Assembly (NCBI RefSeq): GCF_947172395.1
Contig: NC_069095.1
Coordinates: forward strand, 16,032,271-16,096,270
Direction: 5' to 3'
Origin: Bicyclus anynana
Taxonomy: Eukaryota > Arthropoda > Insecta > Lepidoptera > Nymphalidae
DNA length: 64,000 nt
A program made the position numbers and the translations under genes. The notes below the pieces were generated by a model. That model saw only the letters and a program-made list of their open reading frames with translations. It was not told where the DNA came from and did no database searches. Shown one piece after another: positions 47,078 through 60,275 of this stretch (the stretch's first letter is position 1; each line of letters starts with the position of its first letter).

Positions 47078-47215
47078 GTCTGGAGTCTTGAAACCTGCTA
47101 CCTCCCAAGGCCACCACGGGCCAAATCCCATATTTGACTGCCGTACTAATAATGCTTAACATACGAACTTTTGTATAAAAAGAGGAAAGTCTGGCTATGA
47201 CAGTCCCGTTCTATA
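47078..47215. repeat. Unclassified dispersed repeat, copy 3
   Basis: Has GTCTTGAAACCTGCTACCTC, TTGTATAAAAAGAGGAAAGT and CTGGCTATGACAGTCCCGTT. It is the only repeat in the 33-59 kb stretch that matches one elsewhere in the window. Confidence 0.5.
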
Positions 47216-50200
47216 TTTTTCATAGCGGGCTCGTATTAGTTCGCGCGGATCGTCAGACTACAGCGGGTCCAGGTTTGAGTCGCGGTTGTGCTTTGACCGT
47301 TATCTCGTGGGAAACGATTGCGCCGCCCGGCGGTGCTTTGTTAGGATGATTGTCCACTACAACGGCGGAGATGTGGCGATAGCGCAGTCCGCGCGTGACA
47401 GCTATGGGAACAAAGCATTATGCATGCTTATTTGTGGTGATCGCACATCACCTTGAGGAGAACGCAGCACGCAACGTATTTATTATGATAGTTAAAAAGA
47501 TTAATTGCAAAAAGGTTTTCTAGGATAATAGCAGAAAGAACCACGTTTGCTCAAGCTCTTTAAAGTTTTTTTTTTTTTGGAACTCGAACAAATTTTATTA
47601 TTAAAAGTTAACGTATCTTGTGTCTTATCACTTATTGAATAACGAAATAAATATAAAGAAACTGCATAGTGCATAAGGACATTTACAATACAAAAAGATT
47701 TTTATTTTAAAACCATAAAAGTATTACAAAATTTACTTTTACTATCAACACCTCACCTACACCAGTCACCTATACTGGGCGTATACAAGGTTTTTAACAA
47801 ACAAATTGTTCAAAATGAAAAATATCTTTGCCAAGACAGTAGTTCCCTGCGAAAGCATTATAGCAAAAAATTAACACTTTACAAATATTTTAAATGCCAC
47901 TTTGAAACAGGTATTAAATAATGACAACAGATGCGATACATGATTACAAATGGATCTGAGTGATTGAGTGACTCTTACCAATGGGTACGTTACGTACGGC
48001 TGTCTTGTAACAGTAATGTGCGACCAGCTTTAGATGATACAGTGATGCAGTACAAACTACAAAGCTCCGCTGCGGCGCAGTTTGCTCACATTGTTTCTAC
48101 GCGGTTTAACGAGCCGGTAGGTAAATTGAAGGATGTTTAACAATCCTTATGACGCATTTTAACACGAAACTTTTTATACCACACGATTTTTTAGGTAGTG
48201 TTTTATTAGAAATATCGTATCGGATTTTATAGTGGAACAACTAATAACGCTACTTTAGGATCGATGTCTACTATCAATATACGTGTGTATATAACTTAAA
48301 ACCTATAGATTGTGCAGTTTATTGAATGTATGCCCTGGAAGTTCCTATAATATCCTACATTGAACTTTAAATATCTTAGACGGTAAGACAATCCGCAAAG
48401 ATTTATTCACAATTAATTAGATTTGTGAAACGATGAAACAAGATAAAACGAAGAAACAAGAATTACAAAACGAAGCAACAAGAGTTCTCATCAAGGAATC
48501 AAACACGTGACTGGTCACAAATGTTATGTATTCTCGACGCATTGCTAATAGATGTTAAACTAGCTGAACATTTGGTTTATTCCTCACGTGCTAGTAAACA
48601 AGGATATTTAAAATGGCAGATAGGGTAATTTGTAAAATAAGAGACATCTAACTTTGTATTTAGGAAAATATTTTAAATTGTAACAGTAAAATTAAGAATC
48701 CTAGATTTACCTAAACTCCATTATTGGACTACGTAAGACACGTGACATAAGATCGTAATGTACTTGGATAAGGGAGAGAGTATCTCTTACACATGTCCTT
48801 AAATTAGGTACCACTTTTAGAGCACCAAAAAGAATTTAATAAGTTAAAATTTTTTAGCTGGTCCATCAATTAATCTGAATCGTAGATGTTAAGCGTTATG
48901 TGCTTGTAATTTAACCGGCCACAATACAGCTTTAGTCCAGAACTCAGCGATTCCGATTGACGGCAAAGATGAACACGGAATACTTCCCAGGAGGAAACCC
49001 AAGAAACTTTAGAGCGACCAAAGATAATAAATTTTATTACTATATTCAACTACAAACTTATTTTAGAATTAGAGAAAAGAACATACTCGTATATACTCGT
49101 AAGGTACTAGTGTATCTTTAAGCCAGTCTATTGTACGAGTATAGGTAAATCTCTCGGACCGACGAACCCCTCTCAAACGTAATGTATTCCACAGGCGTAC
49201 GCCTCAGTTCTATTCAGCACTGAAAACACACCGTTGTAAACACCATCAATCCATCATACTTTTTCTATTGATCGCTCTTAGCTAACACAAATAAAGAGCT
49301 TTCAAATGGTAATCCACAGAACGTGCCGTGAATTGGTTCCGCCGGACTTCGTGGGAAATGTCCTACGCTCAGTATTGGTACTTGCTATCCACGGCTCTAT
49401 ACGCTCCCTTTGGATTTAAGCGACGTTTTAGTATTTGCGTTTTAATCCCTGTAGGATTAAAAAACATGGATTTTTCTATGATGATTTCCACAGTGATGGT
49501 TTCCACTGCTCTATACTCTCCTTTTGAATATAAAGAGATGTTTTAGTATTTGCTTACATCCAATACAGATAATAGGATTAAAAATAATAGACGTACCTGT
49601 GTACATAAGAAAGGTAGATCACCCAGTTGATAATAATGGAGACAAAATTGAAAGATCTTAACACACACACCTACAGATAGAATATAATAATTCTCTTAGA
49701 CCTTTTTGAGACAGAGAAAAGAAAAACTATTATAGCTGTCGATAAATATAGTCTTCATAGAAATAGGAATAGAAAATTGTAGCATCTACAAAAAAGAAAT
49801 CATTAAAACAGAAATTATTTTTTCTATAATCTCACGAAGAAATAATCATGTATGATCCTACAGAGAATCACAATGCTTAAAATACAAATACATCAAATCG
49901 AACAAAAAAAAAACACTACGAATTGATAGACAACCTCCTACAAAATGTAGGACCACCCTAAATGAAATAAAATACAAAAATAAACGTTTTGGACGATCAA
50001 CCGGATAGGAAGATACGTTTGAAGTTCGCTAAAACATGTCGACATAAACAAATGGATCGCATACAGTCCTTTGAAGTATAAAAACACAGAAATGTTAATA
50101 ACAAGACGACGGAAAAGGCATTTTCCACTGCGAACTATACAGTCCAGTGTCGCCAACGGATATATGGACATAAAGTATCGAGTGTAAAATTACGCTGTGC

Positions 50201-50945
50201 TCAGAATAAGTCCAAGCAGGAGAGAGCATGAAGCTCAAACCCGCGACGCTACTTGAATGCGTGTTAGCGGCCTTAGGATCATAACGTTTCATTCTTTAAT
50301 GACATCGGATAGTAATGATAATGACCAAGGCGGATTAACGTGTCTTTCGAGGATGAAACACACCATTCTCAACTCCGGGCTGAGAATTATTACTGAGAAT
50401 TTCTTGGAACTGAGAAAATATTTGCTTTTCTAATAGTTAAAATAATGTAGTTTTCTTTGATAAATTTATTTAGAAATATTTTTATAGAACGACACAATCT
50501 CTGATGTAGTAGATGATGTAGATGGTCTCTAGATAACCGTAAGAAGCTATACAATAGTCAGTTAGAGATTTGTTGTTTTTCTTGACTTTCGGTCGTGTTT
50601 GTCCCCTACGCAGCGACAAATTCATGCGCACACACCTTTTCTGTGGTCTTGTTAATAAAATTTCCGTCAACATATTATACAAATGGGCCACATAGAGAAT
50701 AGCTCCTTTGATGTTTAAAAACGGATGTACAGACATAATGATTCTCATCACGATCAGTCCCGCTGTAACACTATCCCCGCGTTGGGCCGGTGACGAGCCA
50801 GTTTACGCTATTCCCGGCGAGCCTAATTTTAACCATCTGCGTCTCCCAGTCTAGTTTTAGGAAGTGGGCCGGCACGTTTCGCCGAATCAATCGAAGCGGC
50901 ACCGCATAAAACGTCCATACTCGTCGTGCAAACGATAATAATATA
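47216..50945. other. Non-coding, CpG patch at 47225-47400
   Basis: The patch around GATTGCGCCGCCCGGCGGTG is GC-rich relative to its surroundings. The rest is AT-rich without recognisable genes or repeats. Confidence 0.45.
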
Positions 50946-51155
50946 CTGCTGACCGAATTCCGGATCGACAGAGGATCTCACCAGAGATAAGACAACGCAA
51001 GAGTTGTTATAGTGCACATGTGTGACGCAAACGCAGACAATAGTAGTGTTCTGCTGACCGAATTCCGGATGGAAAGAGGATTCCAGAAATTAGACAACGT
51101 AACGAAAGAGAAGCTCATTAGAGCTTAGACAACACAAGAGTTATTATAGTGCACA
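50946..51155 (+). repeat. Local tandem duplication
   Basis: CTGCTGACCGAATTCCGGAT begins at 50946 and again at 51051; TTATAGTGCACA ends each copy at 51018 and 51155. The second copy carries about 30 extra bases, including a short internal repeat of AGACAAC. Confidence 0.9.
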
Positions 51156-54100
51156 ATTGAATTGATGGCTTTACCGTCTTTTCAAAGCCAGGTCTGCTTA
51201 TATTTTCACCAAAATGTACATTTATAATGTTAGTTTGTTGCCAAACAAGTATTTCTAGAGCGTTACACGTAAATTATCTAGATTATAACTATCTTTGAAG
51301 ATGCAGCTATAAAACTTCATTTTGGTGGATTCGCAAATCGCAAATATGACCATTGGATAGCTTATTCGATTTCATTTAATCAATTTAAAGTTTTAGGAAT
51401 CGGCACGCGTTCGCCGGGAGCAACGAATAAATTTCAATTAGAGCAATCAGGACGGTCAGTCGCGGAAGTAGCTGGATCCGATGGGCACGGGATAGCGGCT
51501 CTGCACCTTGCATACAAAACACGTCATGCGCAGCGCATACAAAGGAGGACCTCCGCCGCAAATCATTAGAATTGCGGTAACCGAGATGTGAGCGGAATTG
51601 TGCTTGATAGAGGCGCAAGATAATGATGTTTGGATGCAAGATTTCGGATTATAAACGCTAAACTCTTTGTTGAAGTGCCGTTTCTGCGATTACATTCAGT
51701 GTAATTATCCGCAAGTCGAAACTGCACAAAGAATTGTGTGGAAACAAGTCAGCGAGCACGCAGTCGAGGATTTATTGGATTGTCAAGAAACACAATGAAA
51801 TTGGCGCATAAATCACGATGGAGATAGGTGAAAGCCCATGACAATTTGTAAAGGCATGAACCGTTGATGTAACGAAGCCCCTAAACAACGATGTAAGCGC
51901 TCCCATCATCTGCCGCGAAATATCTCAAGCGCTGACAAGCTGGCGACCCAAGAAGCGAACTCGGACTTTACATTCGCCGACGTAACGAGGGGCCGACTCG
52001 CCCATTGTATTTGTGCCTACACGATTTATTTATTCGACAAACATTACGAAGACACAAAATCTCGTACATAAATACATGTGAAAGCACATATCAAGTATCG
52101 GAATGCAAACCGCGGAGCTCGTGCCTGAATTATGCAACAGAAAGTCGGGCGCAGGTCCGCCGAGTGCCGTAACAGTGCAAGGAGTGGACGAAAGCTCCTA
52201 AAATAATACGCAGTGCCCACTGGCCACTGGCCGGCCGCGCCTCGAAATAACGTCGATGCGGAATCCCTCATCAAACGGCCTAGCTTCTGGCGTGTGCGCG
52301 CCCGATGACCTATATATGGCTTTATTGTGTAATTTTCTAAATATACAAAGCGTTTAACCGCGCGGAGCGACGCTCATGGGGATCTTCAATCTCGGACGTG
52401 GAATGAAAGCGCTATAATTGTTTTAGACTGGCCTTTAGTGACCCGACAGGGTTTCTTATAAGCACACTTTAGTTGTTATTAATAAGCTTTGTCTATAAAT
52501 TAATCTTGGAGTTATATCACTATTATAGTTACTCTATTGTCAAAATAAAGTACGTAATGCCTGAGACGTTCCAACTTATATTCAACCTGTAATTTCATTC
52601 TGAATTGATATTGTCGAGATATAAGATTAATCTTTTGAAACATAATAATTAAGTAAAATGTTTTGCGTTTTCAACATTCAGTGTTCAATGTGAACGGAAA
52701 ACACACGTTGAGATGCGAGATGAAGATGAAATCGTCCACGTGTGGACACGCCTAAATACATTCAAGTATGCATTCAGTTCGTTTACTGGATTGGCTGGTC
52801 GCAACTCATCCATTATAGATTTTCCCGGGATCGTCCCTGGATATTGACGTCTGTGTCATTTCGATAATTGGACTCGCGATTATGTAGCCCGTTGCGCATT
52901 TACGAACATCTGCGATAGATCCTGGTGATTGGCATACCATTACGTCACTAGTTGGATCTTATCCGTCTCCAATTAAAACTTTAGTAACACTATCCGGGAC
53001 AAAGGGATTGATTGTGATTGGTTCGTTGAAACATTTCGTAACGTTGAAGATAGATTGATCTAAATATTCCGTTAATGTAAAATGAGATTGATTCGACGGA
53101 TTAACTAAAATGGGTCGTATTTCACTTTTATGATAATACGAACTAGTAATAATATTGGAATGATTGAATTTATAAAATCTTATACAAAAAAGTGTTACCA
53201 CTCATAATGTTCCTATAAAGTAAAATGTATTTATTATATTTAATAATCATTATCTCAAACCAGTTATTGGTTTTTTAAATATGAATCAAGTACTTATATC
53301 ATCGTTAATTTAAGTATAAATTTCATCAGCCTTCATAAATGTGTTGTGGTATTTATGTCGACCAATATTAAAGAAATTGGCGTTTTCTTTTCCTCACGGC
53401 TAGTTTCATGAAACTCTTTCAACAACGATTAATTCCCGGAACCATTAACGAGATGACAGCACAAGTCGCGCATAAGAAGTATCCAAACGGAGTCACCTTA
53501 AAATCTCTTAATTTGTCCATCACATGGCGACCCAGAGAGATTGAATTTGCGATTATTGTCCTTATGAAGTACTCGCTATAAGTTCGCTTATTCCCATGGT
53601 CTACCACACTAATTGCAAGTCAGACCGGTATATAAAGCGAATTTTGTACTTAAACGTAAAATCCAAAAAATCCAAAAAACACAAGTAAGAATCAGTGCAT
53701 TACTTTTTTCGAATGGAGAATAAACGATCACATCAAAAACAGCTTTAAGCGGAACTCAATCGTCTCTGCGAGGAGAATTTATTGAATGCGTGTTAATTAT
53801 AAATTATATCACTTAATGTTACATACGACTGATGCAATATTGAATCTTGATATTTCTTACTGATTAAAAAAGCAGGAAATTGGACGCGTATTTCTGAAAC
53901 GCCTTGGGAAGACTGATGACGGCACCAATGTGTGCAAGCTTTAAGCTCTACTAAAAAACTCAATTATTTGCAAATCAGATCCCCGGACTTAACGAGTATA
54001 ACGAACATTAGCAAAACAATATTTTTATTTATTTCTTTTTGTCCATTAATGCAATTAATAAAACACGCTCTTATAGAAGGACTTCCTACTTTTTGTTGTA

Positions 54101-55980
54101 AGTATTTATTTCCTTTTGTGATCATTTTTTTACTTTATAATTTAAAAGAGAATCAAATTATGCAACATACATTTCGATTAATCTTGAAACATTACCACGT
54201 CTACAAATTTCAAAAGCAAGATACGAAGCCGATAGAGAAACAAAAACTAGAACAATAGCTTTAGAGAGGCGCTCATTAACCGAGCCAAGACACGGCGAGA
54301 CGAACGATGATGTTGTAGTTAATCCTTAAACCACACGCGGTGACGATTACAGCGCACCTATTAGTCAAATTAGCTTTATTGTTAAATCACGAGGGACTTG
54401 AGCAATCGGCTTATGCACCGGCAATTATGCCACACAATAAGATGAGTCAACAAAAATTGCCCGGGCGTTTATCAAAACAATGGTATTGATAAGTTAATAT
54501 AGGAGGTGCGACGCACAAAACGAGCTGTGTCTAGAATAGCTGCGTCTCGTACGAGCCGAGTGGAATACGTGATAGAGTGACTCACCGATGGAAACGCCAG
54601 TGTAACTAGTGAAAAAAAAGAAAAATTTACTACTCGCTCCGATAGGACGTACACTGGCGACGCTTTTTTTAATTGATCCATACGTGCTGCGAATGTTTGC
54701 GATATTATACGCGACGCAACGGCAAATAAGCATCGTGCTGAAAGTGAAATTTTTAAAGTGGTTACGAAACATGGTCAGAGGGAAGAATGTGAGATTAGAT
54801 CTGCTCTCGGTGGGGGCGATGACCGAATTCCGCGTGTATACCGCTAATTCATGCACAAGAGTCTCTGCATCCTATGCGGCCGACCTGCGAGCTACGGAGC
54901 TAACACCATTTATATTCACACCAGACCGCGGACGTGGCGCGAGAGGAATAGCTAAAGTATCAAATTTATGCGACTAACTTAACTATTATGACAGGAGAAA
55001 ACGAGCACGTGAAAAGTGAAGAAATAATGGGTTTTGCAAAGAGCGCGACCTACATTTGTGTTCGCTAATCATCATCATCAGCACATAACTGAGCACAGGA
55101 CTCATATCTTTAATGAATTGTTATCAGATAATAATAATGACTTATGGCATAACGCGCTCTCAGCAGCATGGAGATAGAGGCTACTTTTGGATCCCGAATA
55201 TAAACATTGCAATTTAACTTAAGAGTTTTTCGGGGTTATCTAACCGATTTGCGCTATTGTTATTAGACCACACGTTCCCTTAGACGTAAACATAGTCTAA
55301 ATAATCAAAGTCACGAAAGAGCCTCTTATCGACAAAAATCATAATTACCACTTGGAAGTAACCATGGGATAGGCTTCACGAGAAGGCGTGAACAATAAGA
55401 ATTCATGTTCCCGTGAACATGTTATTCTCGTGCGTCAAAAGGACCCACCCGGGTAAGAGAGATTTTATCAGCGCGAGGCCGAATCGACTGAACCGACGTA
55501 ATCGATTTCAACATATCAAAGCTGACAAGTGATATTCGAGGTCGGAGGCGAACACTCGGTGGGCAACGGAAGGCTTGGTAATAAAAACACTATACAAATG
55601 AAAAGAATCTCGAAGAGATGACTACTTAGATAGAAAACATAGAGAAAACACACCTTGAATTGAATAGATCAAAAATTGTGAATTGTTATTAAAATCATTT
55701 AAATAAAAGAGAATAACAACGCTAATTGATATGATTATACGTATATTTTTTGCTAAAAGAGAGCCGGTAAAAGATAAAAATGAGCGAGCATTGATTGCTC
55801 CATGCAATCAGTGCGGAGATTTCACGGCAACTATTCATCAATGAATGAACAAAAATAGGTGCTCAATTTAAGACACGAAGCTTATTCAGTTGCCTAATTG
55901 AAGAACTAGAGAAAAGAATTAAAACTAAACTACCGAGAGCATCGCTTTGTCAGTGCGCTACAGTTTTTCTAAACTTTTTA

Positions 55981-56033
55981 TGTCAATCAAACCATCAATC
56001 AACTCAATTGATTAATGATTTGATTGATTGACA
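55981..56033. repeat. Imperfect inverted repeat of TGATTGAT units
   Basis: TGTCAATCAA at the left and TTGATTGATTGACA at the right pair; further in, ATCAATCAA faces related units with bulges. Simple-repeat expansion could explain it. Confidence 0.7.
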
Positions 56034-59000
56034 TATTCGGATTAAGTTAGAAAAGCAACCGCAGTGGTGTCGTTTTATTCTGTTAATAAATATTAATAAA
56101 TTCGATAAATAATGAGCAATGAAGCAATATCCTTTAACTTTAAGTGATTCTCGGCTCTCTGCAATTTATTAATCAGTGAGTTTAAACAAACGCATTTCCA
56201 ATGATTTATCATTGACGTTTGTTTCTCTACGGCTAACTAGATAGAATTCAATGAAAATGCAGTTCTCAATAAAATATATTACTTATCTAAAAGAAAGGCA
56301 CAAATCTTTTTTTATATTCTATTGTTAATATACATGTTTGCGTACAGACAGCTATTTTTGATTATCATATCCATATTCATACTCTTTGCCTTTTTTGCTT
56401 ACACATCTTCACACAAAGTAGATGTTTTCTATAAATTAGAATGAGAAACATTTCTGTTAGAAGTGTTTGAGGTATCATACTACTAGGACCAATTTAGCGG
56501 GAATTAATCAAAACATTTAGAAGACATGCAATTTAGGGCACAGTAAAACAAATAACATGATATGCAAAAGCTATCCAAAGTTTTCACTTCACGTATCAAT
56601 ATTATAGATAAGTTATTAGTAATTTATCCGTTATTACATGAAGTTGTGCAGCCGAAAGTAATTTTTAATCTATTTTATAATCCGTGTCACACGTCCAATC
56701 GAGGGCTCGGCGCGACAAAGCTCCTTTGAGACTAGCCACCTCAAACACCTGCTTGTGAAGACTTCTTTTTTGTTTGCGTCTTATAATGGGAAAACGCCCG
56801 TTGATTATAATATGGTAGGTCGTGTCTTTCAGTAATTTAGAATCCAGGGGCTTTATATTATGGGAATAAGAAATTAAGTTCTGAAATACTTTCAGAATTT
56901 AAAATTCTAATGTAGATTGGAACGAGATGGTTCGTAAGAAAACTGTGATCATTACCACTATATTTTTCTGCATGTATCACCCTTTGCAGAATATGTCAAT
57001 GTAATTACAGGCGTTGTATCACTTTTGTATGCACATAAGGTTCAATACCTAAGAATCTACTCGACGAGCCTCCGAGCTGAGTTGATACTCGTATTTTAGG
57101 CACACCTTTGTAAAAACCGTGTCTACATAATAGAATAAGCTAGACCGAACATATCATCGAGCATGTTCGATTACGCACGTAGAAGACTTTCAATTACATC
57201 TCCGCGCGGCGTCGGTCAGAGCCGCTCATTAAGAAGCTTGTATCGTGTCGATTACTGCCACAGCATCCACGAGTAGGATGAAAGGCCGATTCATTCATAA
57301 TAACGAATCGATATTAAGGGCTACCGCATACGGACGATAAGACGACGGAATTCTTTTCCGAATTTATCAAATACGAGTACCTACTCGAACTCGCCATTTT
57401 CTATAACATGATACATAAATAACATAGGCCGGTATTTTAAGCAATGCATAGAAAGCGAAACTATAATAGATTTAGTTACTGATCCTGTTAATTTATGAGT
57501 AGACAGATATGAGAGTCTTAGCCTAATTCAATTATGTTCATCAATTTATACATCTGTTTTACAGTATTTGCACACGAACTAATGACATCGTATTTATTAA
57601 TGTACTATTTGGTAAGCCTGAAATTCAACACTGTTTCATAGTGCGTTTAATTTAAACCTTATCACGTAGGCACTAAGGATATCGTATTAATATACCCTTT
57701 GAACTTTTAATTTTCTGTATGTTTTAAAATATTTAGGGTTCTTAATTTTGTTTGTTAATGCATTATTTTCAACCAGCGAACTCTCTTTAACAACAACTGC
57801 TACCACTCCACTCGTCTGCGCTGACCCTTACGGCATCTACTTCCGACACGTCAATCGGAAACCTCCAACCGGTTTTAGACGTTAATTACGAACCCATTTA
57901 AGATGAGATTACTAGCTACCGAACTGATCCGGCGCTTTCGACACCGAACACAATCTCAATCATCTCGCCCATTGATAGATTCTTCCGAGTGATTGATTAA
58001 AGATCGCAGTCGAATCACATTACTGGCTGATACAAATGTTACAACAAGATAATTGTGTGGTTAGGTTTTATATCTATCACCATTAATAATTGAGTTTAAA
58101 AAATACTCGTATACAAGAATATAAGGAAAACAGAACTATAACTCAATGTATTGGGACCGAGTAACTTGGAATTCTCAATCATTATCATTAATATCGGTTC
58201 AGATATAATGGAAGATATGGAATAGCTATAAATAGGAAAAATTTACATCAAATGAGTTACTCCCTTAGGATCTCTTATTAAAATATACGTTGAAAAGTGT
58301 CGCTAACCGTATTATACTCGTATAGTGGGATTTATAAGAAAACGCAGGATCTATATAGATGATAGATACTATGAGTATTTTCCTACACAATCTACTGCCA
58401 ACACAAGCTGTCTTTTCAATTTTGATCAAAATCAGTTGAATGGAAGATAAAGCTTGCACAGTTCTTTCGAAATCAACATACTCTGTTGGCAGTTAATCAT
58501 TCTTTTTCATGTTCATTATCATTTCATATAGTACTGAATCAAAATTCACCTGTCAATTTCAATTTGCAATCGCTCATTATCATCATTATACATAATTTCT
58601 CGAAAGTTAAATCTTGCAAATTGCTCGCATAGGTCAACTCAAATCCTCGTAACCGAAATTAAAAAAAAACTTAAATAGCTATTTACAAATATTACTAAAG
58701 ACTCAACGTCCTCAATTAAAAAAAAAAATCTAAATGATTCGCTGCTAGATCCTGACAAGTCAAATCACTTAAATGATATAGATCAGATATATGTAGCAAC
58801 AATCAACATAGATTGCATTCTCTAGTTCTGTTTTTGTTCTTCTCTAGCAGATTTCAAGCCTGCTACAATTCAAGAAGTTATTCTAGATGTAATTTTGCTC
58901 TGTATTTAATCATTTACTAAATATTATCGCATTTAATGTAAATATGCATTTGATAAATATACAACATTACAAGTAAATCATACGTTTTTTAAACGTCCAT

Positions 59001-59581
59001 TGATATTTACAATATCATGCTAATTTATTGTATGCATATTTATATAAAAATACTTATCCCGATTATTTATGTTTAGCAAATGAAGTTGACAAAGCATTAT
59101 GGCCTTGATATGTTCAAGTTCTACTTATTTACATTCCAACAGACCGGAGAACTTTCTTCACTACTTGTATATTAATCTCTTATTGTACAAACTTATCTAG
59201 AACGTGACTATCGCAATAGAAATTCTTTATCTCTTTGTCGTAAAGAGATATAGGTACTAACGCCAATTGAATAGCATGACCCTGGTTCACTGTGACACCA
59301 AAATCGTAATTTTATGACATCTCTACATAGTAGGTGTCAACTAATTCACAAATAATAAAATAATTGCGCTACGTTTTTAGTGTCATAGAAAAATAGGGCT
59401 CCTGCCAGGGCTAATGCCTGGACTAAATCTATTTTCTACACAAGCTAATTATGAATTTTGGAGGTTTCATAATGTATGGAAATTATACTTCTTCGAGAGA
59501 AAGATCACCTAATTTTGATTTGTTTGGACAACTTTTAATATACTTACAGGGAAATACGCTTTTAACATGTATGAGTATTAT

Positions 59582-59587
59582 TTTATT
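59582..59587 (-). promoter_or_regulatory. Candidate poly(A) signal for bs
   Basis: The plus-strand TTTATT reads AATAAA on the minus strand, about 260 nt past the bs stop codon. In AT-rich DNA such hexamers are common, so it is only a candidate. Other possible signals lie further downstream, and the true 3' UTR could be longer. Confidence 0.2.
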
Positions 59588-59846
59588 TAAATAAAAATGA
59601 TCACTTTAATATTGTCTATATTTATAAGTTACTTTATGACGTAGGCGGACAAAGTCAAAAAAAAGTTACGTCATTTCTCTCAAATAAATATCAAATCCAT
59701 GCACATCGATGATGATATTCATGAGCTCCCAGAATGACAGCCGGCTGTTCACGCACCTATTAAAAAAACTATCTGGTAGCATAAGCAACTTGTTAGAAAA
59801 CAGATTTGGGGCAGACTTTACGGGATTTACTCTAGCGCGGCGGAAA

Positions 59847-60275
59847 CTACCGTTGCGGGTGGTGAGACATGTGGGGGTGCGATAGATGCGCGTGCGAGTA
59901 CGGCTGGCCCAGCGAGCCGAGGGGGAGGGGCGAGGGGCAGGGCGGGTGCTGGTGGTACTGCTGCAGTGGCGACGGCGCCAACCCCGGGTGGTGCTCTATG
60001 GGGTACTGGTTAGCGTACGCCAGTTGTCTCACCTTCATCTCGTCGTCTACAACGTTATACGTGAGCTCGGTCTCCTCGAAGCCGGTGGCGGCCATGCGCT
60101 GCTCGCTGGTGGTGGGCGGGTCGGGCGAGTTGAGGCACGTCTGTATGAGCCGCTTGCCCGAGTCGGACGTGATCATCGGCTGCAGTTTGCGTGTCGCGAA
60201 CGTGTACACGTGGCCGGTCTCCGACGCGACCAGCAGCATCACTTGCGTGCCGGTCAGCGTTGATAGCTCGTATGC
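59847..60275 (-). CDS. bs: Serum response factor (blistered), terminal coding exon
   Basis: The exon encodes 142 residues and a TAG stop. Residues 1-53 start AYELSTLTGTQVMLLVASET and continue through GHVYTFATRKLQPMITS and LIQTCLNSPDPP. This is the C-terminal half of the SRF MADS box (dimerisation beta strands) plus the SAM extension. RMAATGFEETELTYNV at about 60-75 matches the conserved SRF segment after it. The last 70 residues are rich in His, Pro and Gln and have no recognised domain. SRF binds CArG boxes as a dimer in the nucleus; in Drosophila bs controls tracheal terminal cells and wing intervein fate. Exon start: AG at 60277-60276 after a T tract, phase 0 before GCA, with CTAAC branch-point-like sequence at 60297-60293. 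The N-terminal MADS half (basic DNA-binding part) must be in an upstream exon beyond 64000. The tail is much shorter than in human or Drosophila SRF. Long open frames on the opposite strand here are GC-driven shadows. Confidence 0.95.
   Translation of the reverse strand, partial: AYELSTLTGTQVMLLVASETGHVYTFATRKLQPMITSDSGKRLIQTCLNSPDPPTTSEQRMAATGFEETELTYNVVDDEMKVRQLAYANQYPIEHHPGLAPSPLQQYHQHPPCPSPLPLGSLGQPYSHAHLSHPHMSHHPQR

Larger units (their letters stand above)
51156..59846. other. Non-coding DNA 3' of bs with several CpG-rich patches
   Basis: CpG-rich patches at about 51400-51560, 51900-52320, 54280-54330, 54490-54960, 55440-55560 and 57170-57260 alternate with AT-rich DNA. Overlapping 120-codon frames on both strands at 54.5-55.0 kb follow from composition. 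No mobile elements recognised. The part nearest 59846 is presumably bs 3' UTR. Confidence 0.45.

Noticed and set aside
52306..52318. CArG-like CCTATATATGG
   Set aside because: It has seven A/T bases between CC and GG, so it does not meet the CC(A/T)6GG rule.
54494..54977. Overlapping ~120-codon frames on both strands
   Set aside because: Both strands are open in a CpG-rich patch; neither product shows a domain or plausible splice context.
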